Below, piece after piece: positions 52,608 to 64,000 of a stretch of DNA of 64,000 nt. The position numbers and the translations under genes were made by a program. The stretch is from positions 10,416,001 through 10,480,000 of the forward strand of contig CP075495.1 of the NCBI GenBank assembly GCA_021613535.1, in the 5' to 3' direction. The notes beneath the pieces were generated by a model, which was not told the origin of the DNA, made no database searches, and saw only the letters and a program-made list of their open reading frames with translations. Position 1 is the first letter of the stretch; each line of letters begins with the position of its first letter. Source of the DNA: Adineta vaga. Lineage: Eukaryota > Rotifera.

Positions 52608-53352
52608 TTTTTTTTTCATTCTGTGTTTTTTTTTCGTGTATTTCGTCTATGTATATACAACTATCATTAACAAATGTGTCTTTGTCTTTTTTCTGTTCGC
52701 TTTGTGATATTTGTGTATAATTTGTATGTAAATCAGAAAAATTTTTTCATTCGATGTTGTTTTTTTTATGACAATTGAAAAAAAAAGAAATATGATCGTT
52801 ATCGGAAGATAAATATGAATTGAATATATGTTGATTTCTATGAGTTTGTATATTGCTAAGAATAAAATACTTATCAGTATGTATGATGTAATTCATGGAA
52901 AGTTGTAAGAAATAATATCTCTTATCATTGTTTATATGATGGATTGAGATGAAGAAATTTCTCTCGTATGAAATTCTATATTTTATCCAGCTGAAATAAC
53001 AAAATTTTTATGAGGATTCATTCTGTTTGAGAATAGAAAATAAACATTGAATGGTTGATATGGTAAGCGTATAGTCTAGACAAGTTTCATCTGTGCGATA
53101 GTACTAATTCATATTACATGATTATTCTAATCGAGTAAAAACATTTGTAAAGATAAAAATATTTAAAATTATTTTGTTATTATTTTTAAAAGAGTAAATA
53201 TTTAAGTTTGATATTTCATCTTGTTCATTTCATGTTCTGTGAAATTTAAAAAAGAAAATCAAAATCTTACAGTTCGTACTAAATCAATGATTACAAAAAA
53301 AACTAACTTTTACTAAGTTTATGAAATAAATTAAAAAACAACATGCACAATG
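52608..53352. other. intergenic region between convergent ANKRD11/12 and reductase genes
   Basis: 745 bp, T-rich on plus after the ANKRD11/12 stop (3' UTR). AATAAA-like words near 52861 and 53038. No gene seen. Confidence 0.5.
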
Positions 53353-54711
53353 TTAAATTGGAATCATTTTCAATTGTTTTAATCGATCAAAACATTGTAC
53401 ATAACCATCAAATGTATCGACTTCAATTGTCCAACCAAATTGACGTGCTTTACTTAAATCACCATATCGATCATTCGATGATTTCAATGAACCATCTATA
53501 CATCATAAATGAAAAGAAAATATTTTCTACTTCAATGATCTTACCTACAAAAGCCCATGTTGCATAATCAAATGCTTTCGTATCAAGATTTTCTCTTTGA
53601 GCAATACGAACCCAAATATCTTTATGTTTTGGCATATATTCGGCTAATTTCAATTGAGCTTCATTATCATCTAATTTTTGATCATATTGTTCAAAACCAA
53701 AATAACTACCGTAGAGAAAAACAAAACAAACATAGTTCAATTCTGATTCATGAATGCTGTTTTATTTTACTGTTCAATTTTAGGCCATAGATCACGAAAT
53801 CGAACTAAATCACCATTTGCAATATTGAATATTTCATGTTGAATTTGTTCATTTAAAACTGTCCATAATTGAAAATGAGCATTATTCGAAGCTGTTGAAT
53901 GATCCGATATTCTATTCCAAGATTTCTTATTTCCTGGAAAGATTAATGGTTGATTAAGTTCTTTTTGTATTGTTGCATATAATGCAATTGTTGTTGCAAA
54001 ATTCATAAAATTACCTAGAAATTATTCGTAAACAAAAAGTGTTGTTCACTATGAAAACAAGAATCAAAATATAACCTTTAGCAACACCTATAATTGTCGA
54101 TGGACGAGTAATAATATATCTCCATTGATATTTTTCTGCATAAGTTTTTAAAAGATCTTCTTGTGTAAAATAAAAATTTACACCTTGATGACGTGGTGCA
54201 TCTTCAATAAATGGTGTTTGAGATAAATCTTCTTTAGTTTTATGAACACCGTAATACTATTTGAAAGAGAAGAAATTAAAAATGTTTTTATAAAGATCTT
54301 TTTTTTCTCATTTACTTTATATCCTGTTTGTAATGAAAATGACTTGAGTGTTTTTCCAGCCACTCTAACACAAACATCTAATGCTTTTTCAAAGATTATT
54401 CTATTGATTCTATCGAGTTCTTCTTCAGTACTTTTTTCAATGTATGTATAATGAAAAACATCAGTAATTGTTTGACCATTGATTTTAATTAATTCATTAG
54501 AAATTTCATCACTTGTTGAATTAAGAATATCAATAGAAATAAATTGAATTCGTTCATCTTTTATATCCAGTTGAAATCTTCGTTGAGATATACAAATAAT
54601 ACGATTCCATTCATTTACAGATTGTTTTAATAAAGCATCGAGTAGGGCAGTTCCTGATATTCCATTTGTCCCCCAAATACAAGCAACACGTGGTGATATC
54701 GATGAAGACAT
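53353..54711 (-). CDS. PRISE-type short-chain reductase (progesterone 5-beta-reductase / iridoid synthase-like)
   Basis: Five exons on the minus strand (54711-54316, 54256-54076, 54014-53771, 53705-53545, 53495-53353) join to 374 aa, near the usual ~390. PRISE enzymes reduce enones and related substrates with NADPH in plants, fungi and bacteria. Residues 14-20 (GTNGISG) form the dinucleotide-binding loop. TGYK (129-132) and VNFYF (158-162) correspond to the family's TGxK and NFYY elements that hold the catalytic Lys and Tyr, followed by the typical QEDLL. Further landmarks: WRYIITRPSTIIG, MNFATTIALYATI, a FNIANGDLVRFRDLWPKI segment and a C-terminal FDRLKQLKMIP. The family is not usual in animals, while bdelloid rotifers carry many horizontally acquired enzymes. 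Spliceosomal introns of local type show it is domesticated. The substrate cannot be read from the sequence. Confidence 0.85.
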
Positions 54712-56163
54712 CTGATTGGTAAGTTATAGTTTTAGAAGTGAAATAGAAAAGAATAAAAGATAGATACATTTTACTATGCAAACAATCCTTCTCTTGCGAA
54801 TATCTAAGAATAGAAAAAGTCAAAATGTTTCTAGTGATGATGATGGAAATCGTTAAGAATATAAAAGCACATAATTAATGTTAACCTTAAAATGACTTTT
54901 CTATGGAATCGATGTAGGTTAATATTGTCTCGAGAAAAGAAAAAAAAAGATTCTATTGACATAAGCAGTTGTGTGCAACTAGAATTTGTATAGTTAACAC
55001 GTATGCCCGACAATGCTCTTATTCTTTATTGACTTCTAAATTAACAATTCTTGATATTTTTCCGTTAAATAAGTATGTCAATCTATATTTTACTCCTGAC
55101 ATTATTGCTTTTTCTTAAACAATTTCATATAAAAAACTTGTTCGTTTACAACCTGATAAATAGAGGTAATGCACTCCATATCATGATTTTTTCTGTGATA
55201 ACAAAACTTTATAGTTATAAAATCGTAAAGAATTAACAGAAAATTTTCACACAAGTCAATACTAGCAGGATATCGGAGCATCTGTCCTCCTTTTATTTCA
55301 AGATTAAAATGAATATTTTTTAGAGATAAAAACAAAATTGAGGTGATACGGTAAGGTTTCTTTTTTTTTATGATGGAAACATCATTTGCGTATGAATGGA
55401 AATAAATGAAAGAGAAATATTTTGCTTGATTGATTGATTGAATAAACATTCTATGTGATTCGTCTTAAAAAATTCGAATTCTCCAAGAACGATCTAAAAT
55501 ACTCTTTCAAATGGAATCAGTTTGTAAGTAATTTTCTTTTACGCTTTTTTATGGTATAAAAATTCTTATTTGTTCTTTTGAGTAGTACTTCTCTATTTTT
55601 GCCTGTAACATTGTTTAAAACTCCATTTATCTTTTCTAGTATATGAATATCTTTACGGACATAAGAAACTAATCTTCTATAAGTACGTAAAATTATCTTG
55701 AGTTGCATTAGATTATCGAAATGCTTGAGATTATTCGTTTATTCTATTTCATATGAAGCTATAAAATATTCAAATAGACGAGAATGAGTGATAGTTGAAG
55801 TCTGTGAACAAATTGATACTTACTGTTAGCAGCGATGTATATAACTGCATAGACGAATGAAACTAATTTTATATTTGATACTTCTTATCGAGAAAAAAAA
55901 TAAGATATCTGATTTATAGACAACAGACAGATCAAACATTGTAAAATGATCATCTATTGAAGTTGTAACAGTTCAGTTTAATAGTTCATAGTTACCTATA
56001 GATGGCTGATCTTGTTTTCATATCATCTAGTTCGAATATGTTTCAGATAGATATTTCCTTCAATAAACTCTCGAATTAAAGAAAAAAATATTGTTTCATC
56101 ATGAAAAATTTCTTCTGAAATTTATATTTTAGACGACGAAAAATAAAATTATAGATTTTCAAT
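54712..56163. other. intergenic region, 1.45 kb, between divergent genes
   Basis: No supported coding region; small minus-strand frames (55102-55449, 55517-55708) are AT-rich without splice partners. It should hold promoters of the reductase (minus) and the DUF229 gene (plus). Confidence 0.45.
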
Positions 56164-58243
56164 ATGTTTTCATGGTTCTATAAATTATGTATTCCAAAAC
56201 TTATTCTTCGTCGATGTTTATTAAAACGATGGAATTTCCGATGGATTTCAATCTATTTTATGTTAATTAGTTTTTCAAGTTTAATATTTATTTATCCTCA
56301 ATCCAATAATCGTGTAACTTCAGTGACACTGTCAAACACTTCGGTTGTTGAAAATGAAATTATTCAGGTTGGTTCTTTACAACTTGATTCGATTAAGTTG
56401 AATAGATTCTTTTATCTGTTATATTTTAGTGTCGATTTCCACAATTAACTTCGAATAATATTGATTTAAATATTACTTTTCAAACGAGTCTATCACCGAC
56501 ATGTAAATCACAATTCCATCCAGTTATTCTAGAAGATCATCACCTACGATTGACTATTCCACAAATGGATTGTTTTGCAACGTTTTACTCAGGTGAAGGT
56601 GATCGGTCATATAAAAGAACTCAAATTCGATTAACTTATAATCAGACAACTTCCCTGTTAAGTGATTATTTTTCTCTACAATGTGATTCAATGAGAGGAA
56701 GAAATTCTCATCCGAGATTATCTTATGCATCGATACATTATAATGAACATGTTCATCAAAGACTTGCGCATGTAAAGAGAAAAGAAGATGATTTTAATGT
56801 ACTTGTTATTGGTCTTGATAGTGTATCAAGATTACAATTTGAACGAATGTTACCAGAAACATTTGATTATATGACAAAAGAATTGGATTCAATTATTTTG
56901 AAAGGTTTGTTAATAAAACTATCTTTAATTTTAGAACTATAGAATAAACAAACTCAATTGTCTTTTAAGGTTACAATATCTTAGGTGATGGTACACCGCA
57001 GCAACTGATTCCAATGTTAACTGGTTTTAAAGAAACGGAATTACCGACTACACTTCGTCGTTATCGTAATAGTTCATTTGTCGATATCTATCCGTTTGTA
57101 TGGAATCATTATCATCAACATGATTATGTAACTGGTTATGCTGAAGATCGTACTGAATATGGTATATGGACGCTTCGTTTAAAAGGTTTTCAAAAAACAC
57201 CAACGGATCACTATTTACCACCATTTTATCGAATACCGACAACAAGATCTTTAATCAGTAGGCGCAATGCTCATTGTATAGGTAATCAAACATCTATTGA
57301 TGTATTTCTTTCATATATAAATCAATTTTGGTCGTCCTATCCTAAATATAAGAAATTCTTTTTTGGATTTTTTAAACAATATACACATGATGGTTATACA
57401 AGTGGTACATTACTTGATCGTTCGTTATTAAAATTTCTACGAAATTTTTATCAAACTGATGAACACAAAAAAACTATTCTCATTCTAATGACTGATCATG
57501 GTGCGCGATTTTCTGCTATTCGACGAACACCACAAGGAAAACTTGAAGAACGTTTACCATTTATGAGTTTTACTTTTCCCAAATTATTTCGTCAAAAATA
57601 TCCTAAAGCTATTGAAAATCTTCAAAAAAATCTTCATCGTTTAACAACACCATTCGATATTCATTCGACTCTCCTATCGTTACTTGATATGAATCAAATG
57701 AATTATAATGAAGAACATCCTGTTCAACAACGTAATATATCTTTATTTCATATCATACCAGCACAACGAACTTGTGATGATCTTAATCTTGAGCCACATT
57801 GGTGTTCATGTTTACAATGGAAAACTATCAGTATAGCTGATAGAAATATTCAACAAGCAACAAAACATATTATTAGTTTTATTAATGCACAACTTGCACT
57901 TGTAGAAAATCATCTATGTCATCAACTCGAACTTCATTCAATTCATAGTGCACAAATGTATCGACCTAATCAAGCTCTTTTAAGATTTTCGAAATCATCC
58001 GATGTGGATGGTCGGATACCAAAATATGATGATAAGAAAACGGATATTGTATTCTATCAAATTACATTTGAAGCTAATCCAAGTAAAGGTATTTATGAAG
58101 CCACAACACAATATTCAACAAAATCAAGTAGTTACAATACAGATCTTGAACATATTAGTCGTCTTAATGCATATAAATCATCGGCATCATGTATTGAAAC
58201 AAGTTACTCGCATTTGAGAAAGTTTTGTCAATGTAATAACTAA
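56164..58243 (+). CDS. DUF229 family protein (alkaline-phosphatase/sulfatase fold), type II membrane
   Basis: Three exons (56164-56367, 56430-56904, 56970-58243) join to 650 aa. A basic N-terminus is followed by one hydrophobic helix (about residues 29-43), so a single-pass anchor with a lumenal or extracellular domain is likely. The catalytic-type core starts with NVLVIGLDSVSRLQFERMLP, the first metal-binding Asp with the adjacent SR typical of DUF229. It continues with GDGTPQQLIPMLTG, FFGFFKQYTHDGYTSG and LILMTDHGARF (metal-binding Asp-His). Several Cys near residues 530-580 and at the C-terminus suggest disulfides. DUF229 proteins are common in nematodes and other invertebrates, often in families; their substrates are unknown. 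Start chosen at the ATG preceding the anchor. Confidence 0.85.
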
Positions 58244-58339
58244 GTTTAGCTTTAATTTTCTTTATTGGTGATTTTCTTATTGTTAATATTATTTTATTGT
58301 CAGTCAGATATTTGAATAAAAAAGAATAAAAAAAATCAG

Positions 58340-59479
58340 TTAAAATTTAATTATATAAAATGATAAAAGTATCAAAGTAAACATTTTCATGTTCATAAAC
58401 ATTTGTTCACCTGAACTAGTCGTTGTTGCTGTCATCGTAGATGTTGCTCTCGTTGTCGAACTCGTTCCTCCATTTGTTGTTGTTGTTCCTGATGATGCTG
58501 ATGTACTTGAACGTGTAGTTGTCGATGAAGTGGGTCCACCAGAAGTAGTTGTTGATGAAGATGGTGTACTCGTACTACCAGGGTCAGGTAAACAAGTTAG
58601 ATCAGGATCGACAGTAATAGCATCTTTAAGTTGTTTAAATGTTGTAAAATTATTACAGTTATCACTAAGACAAGTAGCTTCCATCTGATAGAGAATAGTA
58701 GTTTTTGAACCAATATAATACATAATATTCATGTCAACTTGTGCTGGTTCTTTGGAAAGAATACAACCACTTGTAAAATGCCATCCACCATCACATTGGG
58801 ATGCGCCCATTGTTGAACTACGTACCGCAACAAAATTACAGCTATGTTGAGGACAAGCTGTAAATCCACAGTCAGAAATATCGGTCATAGTAGCATCTTC
58901 ATCAAGACATATGTTACATACATAACAACTACTATCAAGATCACCAGTTAATAATCGACTAAGTGTTTCATTGGGTATTCGCGCATTTAAAGCATTTGGT
59001 AAACGATTGACATTTTGTGGATCATTACAACCACTAGATATAGATATATGTATATATGAAAGAAAAGAGGATAAAAGAAAAATAAAATAATTCTTAGCAA
59101 AGTCAACTTACGGAGTATCACATCCATATGTTATAGGCCCATATTCCCAATCCCAATTTACGGCTACTGATGGATTTTGATAAACAGCTTCTTCACCATA
59201 AATAAAATATTTTTCAGCTGCATCCGATATAATAGGTTCACTACTGATATGACCAGCACGTACTGATCCGATGAAATTATCTTCTAATGGAATATTACGT
59301 ACTAGTAAACATGTACTATCCGATTGATTTGTTTGAGAACATGCTGGCAAACAGACATTATTTCCTGGAAATGTTGATACACAATCATAACATGAAAGAG
59401 CAGAAGTTGGATGATAGAAACAAACGAATAGTGATACTATAGTATACAATGAAATCATTGTATTGTATCTGGTAAACAT
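58340..59479 (-). CDS. secreted, Cys-rich protein with mucin-like stalk and likely GPI anchor
   Basis: Two exons on the minus strand (59479-59112, 59033-58340) join to 353 aa. Signal peptide about residues 8-28, with alternative in-frame starts (Met1, Met8). The mature N-terminus begins SCYDCVSTFPGNNVC, a spacing like the start of three-finger/Ly6-type modules. A second Cys-rich module follows the splice site (CYVCNICLDEDA, CGFTACPQHSCNF) and closes with ATCLSDNCNN, resembling the CxxxxCN end of Ly6 domains. A ~60-residue Ser/Thr/Gly/Pro-rich stretch looks like an O-glycosylated stalk. The last ~14 residues are hydrophobic, consistent with GPI attachment. Assignment to Ly6/uPAR is suggestive only. 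Confidence 0.65.
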
Positions 59480-60858
59480 AATTTTTTCAATAAGGAATGA
59501 AATCGAGTGTATGAAAGACTTTTTATTCGTATAGAATGATCATAAAAACCAGCATTGACAAGTAATCCAATAGTTGTATACTGTTATCAGTAAGTCAGAG
59601 CAACGCTAATAAAACAATCGAGAATATGTTTAATACTTGAAAGTTTCTTAGTTTCTAGTTTATAAAAGACATGAGTGTCAAGAAATCTTTTGCCTTTCAT
59701 AGCTTTATTTTGTATCGTTATCACAGCTGTTTTTATTAACAATTGACTGTAAATGAATCGAAAAAGTCATGTCTACTTTTATAATATTGTATCATGCATA
59801 TTCTTTATTCTGACTCAATCATAAGCTAATCGATATAATAATCGCTGCAAAATACAACAACAATAGTATACTTTCGCTATGGTTAACTTCATCGCCAATC
59901 TTTGTGTCAATAAAAATTATTCAAATTGAGAATCTTATTTCTCAACGATTAGTTTTACAAGCAAAGAAAGAATTCAATACACGAAAGAATATTAAAGCTT
60001 CATTAATAGAACCGTTTTCCTTCCGACTAATCGACTTATATAATATTGTACTGATAGAATAAAATTCTTATCAATAATTTGAGTACATTCTTGGAGACAG
60101 TATAGAACAAGACAAGAAAAGGAACTTATTTTTGGGCATTTCAATGAATCATTTCGAGTATATAGTCAATGATATCACATTTTAAATGTAATATATAATT
60201 TTTTTTGAATAATTTCACAAAATTTTTCATGATAGAGACGAAATCTTTGTTTTTCATGTGAGTTTTTCATTATAGATGTCGCTCGTGATATCTTCACTTC
60301 ATTTTGTTCATTAAAATATTAAAATAAATAAAATAATAATGAAAACAAATAATTATTTAATTAAAATTCATGAAAAACACGAATAATTTTCCAATTATTT
60401 TACTGGTAAAAATCAATGATTCTATTTTTCCAAGAAAAACAAAGCTAGCAATATACAATACAACTATATCATATGAAAAAAGAACCAATATGAATTGAAT
60501 AGTACTCAACCCATATTCTACGAGTAGTTGTTGATTAAATCGAACTCAATTCAAATAATTCTTTTTTGACTCACTCATGAGTTTATATTTATATCTCATA
60601 ATGCCTATGTACTTGATTCGAATGAACTTCCATATTTATCTCCCCGACATTTTTAATATAAATGTAAGAAAAATAGAATTTACGTTGCTTTTTTCTTTCT
60701 TTTAGATTGATATTATACATCTGAATTGTCGTGTGTGTGTGTGCGTGTGTGCAGACTCATACTTCACGGCTATAGACTTCGAAATTCAATGGCAGTGTGT
60801 GTTATTTAATAAATTATTTCCAAATTTTGTTTTCGTATTATTATATTTGGTTCAAAAC
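59480..60858. other. intergenic region, 1.38 kb
   Basis: Between divergent genes. Very AT-rich with (TG)n at 60731-60751 shortly before the first LRR gene. No coding region supported. Confidence 0.45.
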
Positions 60859-61909
60859 ATGCAATCATCGACGACAAATCATTATTTAACAGAAGATTCG
60901 AATGAGAATTATTTCTATGATGATAATGAAGAAAATCAAGAAGATAAACAGTTCTTGTTTCAATCACACGCAATGTTGAATGAACATGAAGAAGAGAAGA
61001 ATTATACTCTTGAAACAATCAATGGCTTGGGAAAAAAAAGTATAAAGATTTGATTCTAGCAAATGATATATTTGTTTTTAGATATGAAAAACGGTTTGAC
61101 CGGTTTGGAAATCAAAGGTCGAGTACGAACATTAAGTCCGGTTTTATTTTATCAAACGAATACTCAATATTTGATTATGTGTAATAATGAATTGAAATAT
61201 TTACCTCCAGGTAAATGTTTACTTCACAAAGCAATAGAGGCAAGTAATAAAATTTATCATCTGACATTTTAGAAATTGGTAATCTAGTCAATATTGTTTA
61301 TCTTGATCTGTCATTCAATCGATTGAAGACATTACCATCTCAAATTGGTTTGTACGATTTATCTTATCGTTTAGAACTACATTTAATTTCTTTTCTTGAA
61401 AACTTGAAAAAGTAACGTTTAGTAAAGATTTTCTTTTCTGTAGAAAAAGACAAAATGATGATTATTTAATATAATTTGAAGATAGCCATTTTTTTATGAA
61501 ACTGATTTTGATTTACTTTTCTTCTAGGAGATTTAATTCATCTGAAACGGCTTTATCTTGAATCTAATTGTCTAAAAAATCTTCCATATGAATTAGGCAA
61601 GCTGAATCTTGATGATCTCGGTAAAATCTTTTTCATTCTTTTATATATCTTCAGTTTTGTTTTTTGAAAAAAAAAAGGTTTAAGTAACAATCCACTTGGT
61701 GATCATATCTTAAGTTTATTTGCTCGACCTAATGGTGCACGTGAGGTCATGAATTATTTATATGAAAAATGGACTTTGATGTGTTCATATTCCAAATTAC
61801 CTTCATACAAAGTAAAATGATGAAGAAAATCTATTGATATTTTTTATTAATTATTATTGTTTAGACGACATTACCTTGGGATAATACAGAAACTGATTTA
61901 AATAATTAA
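60859..61909 (+). CDS. CCR4/CNOT6-type leucine-rich-repeat protein, copy 1 (no nuclease domain)
   Basis: Six exons (60859-61039, 61082-61210, 61273-61347, 61528-61620, 61678-61811, 61865-61909) join to 218 aa. After an acidic 60-residue leader, the sequence follows the N-terminal region of CCR4/CNOT6: GLEIKGRVRTLSPVLF, then LRR units (YLDLSFNRLKTLPSQIG, LYLESNCLKNLPYELGKL) and a capping GLSNNPLGDHILSLF. In CNOT6 the LRR binds CAF1/CNOT7 in the CCR4-NOT deadenylase and is followed by a ~340-residue nuclease. Here the frame ends with TAA at 61907-61909, before any nuclease motif. Repeats are abbreviated (KLNLDDLG). Two intron positions match copy 2, showing common descent. Confidence 0.75.
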
Positions 61910-62301
61910 ATTTTGCTCAAAATTAATGCTTTCTCACGGTGCTACATAATTCAATACACACTGGAGTTATTTTTATTTTTTTTCTCTTCATCTTGTTTTG
62001 AAAAACAAAATCATACAATGGCCAATTTTTTTGCTGAAAATCAACAAAAGAAAAAGAAAACAAGATAGTACTTCACTAACAGTACTTCGATTCAATTTTC
62101 TCCGTTTTTTTTTCTATATTATAACATTAAAGAATGCAAAGATTTATTCTTTATGTTTTTTAGATATATTTACCTGCGAAAAAAGAACTTTATTTCAATA
62201 CGTAAGCATTCCATTCGCAATATCTGTTAACATCACACCGTATACTTCATTCTTCGGTTTTAGAATGGCATATTTATGAATTGTGAAGAAAAAGAATTTC
62301 A
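61910..62301. other. spacer between the two LRR genes
   Basis: 392 bp, T- and A-rich, no supported coding region. It must hold the 3' UTR of copy 1 and the promoter (or a trans-splice site) of copy 2. Confidence 0.45.
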
Positions 62302-63661
62302 ATGCCTGGTGTTAATTTAAATTATGTAAGCTGATCTTTTTCGTCTTTAAAAGAAAAAATGGAAATATTAACTTTTCTTTCACTAAAATTTAGCATTCGT
62401 CGATTTCTGTTGATCAATCTTCAACATATAATCATTCTTCTCAACAATATCTTTATTCATCGATTCAATCACAATTTTATCCATATGAATCTCATTCACA
62501 ATTAACAAATTCTAGTGATCATCAAGAGAAATCGACTCAACGATCTCTCCCATTATCAACTAATTTGAAAAATACATCAATACAAAAAAAAACTGATTGT
62601 AAATCTTCTAAGAATTGTTTTTTTTCTTCCTCATCCAATCAAACGTGTAAATTTAGGGAATGAAATTGAAATAACTGGAAATGTTCGAAATCTTTCTCCA
62701 ACGTTATGGACATTATCTCAATTAACTGTTTTATATCTAAATGACAATCAACTAACGCGTCTACCATCGGAAATTGCTTGTTTAAATAATCTAGTCACAC
62801 TTGATTTATCAAACAACAAACTCAGAAATCTTCCCTCAGAAATCGGTAAGTTTCATTTGAAATGAATTGATGAAGAATATCGTTTATTTTTTTGAATGCA
62901 TATTTTCTTGTGTATAATATCTGTAACGAATGGCGGCAACGTCTCGTTTGCTTCACTGCATGTAAACGTCAGTTTTTATCATTCTTTTTTCTCGATATAC
63001 AAATCTGTCATGCATTATATTTTGACATTGTAAACACTGCCATCTGATTGTTTTGATTGATAGGTGATTTGATAACTTTACGTGAATTAAATTTAACAAA
63101 CAATTCAATTCGAAACTTACCATATGAAATTGGAAAATTATTTCGTTTACAAACCTTAGGTAATTAATTAGTTTTCATCAGAAAAATATATTAATTGAAA
63201 TGAAAATGATTCAATAGGTTTATTAGGAAATCCATTACCCAATGATATTCTTTCGATTTTTATGGAAACAAATGGTTTACACAAATTATTAACATATTTT
63301 CTGGATAATTATTCATCATCATTCAATGGTATTATAAATGAAAAACTGTTTTTTTTTCTTTTCCGATTGCCATGAGTTTACTTTTCTCTTCATCATCATC
63401 ATCATCATCATCATTTTCTTTTGTTCTCGCAATTGTAAAGTTTCAGAATATAGACTTGATTCTTACTACGTTCGTGAATTTCTCTTGTCAACATGGCATC
63501 AAACAAATGCAAACGAGAATTTCAATTCATCGGTAAGTTAATGATAAATATCGAATTCGTACTGGAGAAATAATAAAGAATATCTTGACCTCTTACTATT
63601 ATTGCTTGCTTAGTCAACGGTCATTGTTTCGTTCCGAGGGCTTCAATGTTTACTCATTTAG
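62302..63661 (+). CDS. CCR4/CNOT6-type leucine-rich-repeat protein, copy 2 (3' end uncertain)
   Basis: Exons 62302-62325, 62394-62598, 62657-62845, 63064-63159, 63218-63328, 63447-63532 and a tentative last exon 63614-63661 give 252 aa. A Ser/Gln/Tyr-rich leader (~75 residues) precedes an LRR block closer to CNOT6 than copy 1: WNEIEITGNVRNLSPTLW, then units ending LPSEIA, LPSEIG, LPYEIGKL and the cap LGLLGNPLPNDILSIF. In CNOT6 the next part leads to the nuclease with its CYNVLC-type start; I see no such sequence up to 64000. The exon at 63447-63532 (EYRLDSYYVREFLL...) does not match the CNOT6 linker. The gene either ends here as an LRR-only protein or continues beyond the window through an unseen exon; the last exon is weakly supported. 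Confidence 0.7.
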
Positions 63662-64000
63662 TTCGAATTGAAAGTGTTCACGTTGCAAACAAAGAAGACG
63701 ATTAATTTTCTCTTTTTCTTCTTCTTCTTCTTCTTTTGATCAAATAAATGAAGTTCTTCAAGAAATATTACTTATTCAAATGTATGATGAAAGACTATAT
63801 AATTAGAAGAAAAAAACAATTTTCCGTTTGTAACTACAGTTGAAATTGTACTCTTACATTTTCTTCGCGATTTGGCGATGTTTTTTAATTTTTCTTTGTA
63901 AGTATGCATGAAATTTTTTGCTTTGACAACTATCAATAGTAATGTTGTTATCAAGGTGTACAGAGGTAGCTTTTAGTGTATCGATTGTTTACATATAGTA
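63662..64000. other. right window edge, no gene assigned
   Basis: 339 bp with a (TTC)n tract at about 63716-63736 and an AATAAA word at 63743-63748. No splice-ready exon with CCR4 nuclease motifs is visible on the plus strand; short frames on either strand are not supported. Confidence 0.4.

Noticed and set aside
1-64000. CRISPR arrays, bacterial operons, transposons, virus-like genes, tRNA or rRNA genes
   Set aside because: None seen: no spaced identical repeats, no transposase, reverse transcriptase or capsid motifs, and no cloverleaf or rRNA sequence recognised on reading. A tRNA or profile scan could still find something short.

Overview
The window is nuclear DNA of an invertebrate animal. 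It is AT-rich and gene-dense, with genes on both strands. Most genes are cut by many short GT-AG introns, usually about 45-70 nt, and many open frames become full-length conserved animal proteins only after splicing. Intron size, base composition and the mix of animal genes with one enzyme of bacterial/fungal/plant type fit a bdelloid rotifer (Rotaria/Adineta-like). That assignment is inference; I see no rRNA, tRNA or telomeric marker to prove it. All gene models were spliced by hand and checked for reading-frame closure; exon ends are given in each entry.

Left part (1-28.9 kb): a possible exon at the edge; SLC25A46 (-) head to head with an unknown gene (+); a zinc-finger-like gene (-) head to head with the 15-exon gamma-tubulin complex gene TUBGCP3 (+); a BTG/Tob gene (-) with about 4 kb of non-coding DNA upstream; a TSC22-domain gene (-) with an apparent one-base frame break; CCZ1 (-) just upstream of it; and CCDC113/CFAP263 (+). 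Downstream of CFAP263 lies a degenerate second copy of its terminal exon, overlapping the last codons of the next gene.

Middle (28.9-46 kb): RGS22 (-), a membrane-anchored alpha/beta-hydrolase-like gene (-), a two-TM protein with a His-rich tail (+), a Pro/Ser-rich protein (-), an adhesion-type GPCR (+) and YIPF3 (-).

Right part (46-64 kb): an ANKRD11/12 homologue (+, 13 exons, one 2-kb intron); a PRISE-type short-chain reductase (-), the best candidate for horizontal gene transfer; a DUF229 sulfatase-fold protein (+); a secreted Cys-rich/mucin-like protein (-); and two tandem CCR4/CNOT6-type leucine-rich-repeat genes (+) that, as far as the window shows, lack the nuclease domain.

These are mostly independent housekeeping genes rather than one pathway: organelle membranes (SLC25A46, YIPF3, CCZ1), microtubules/cilia (TUBGCP3, CFAP263, probably RGS22) and transcription or mRNA control (Tob, TSC22, ANKRD11/12, the CCR4-type LRR pair). 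I found no transposon, CRISPR array, virus-like gene or RNA gene.
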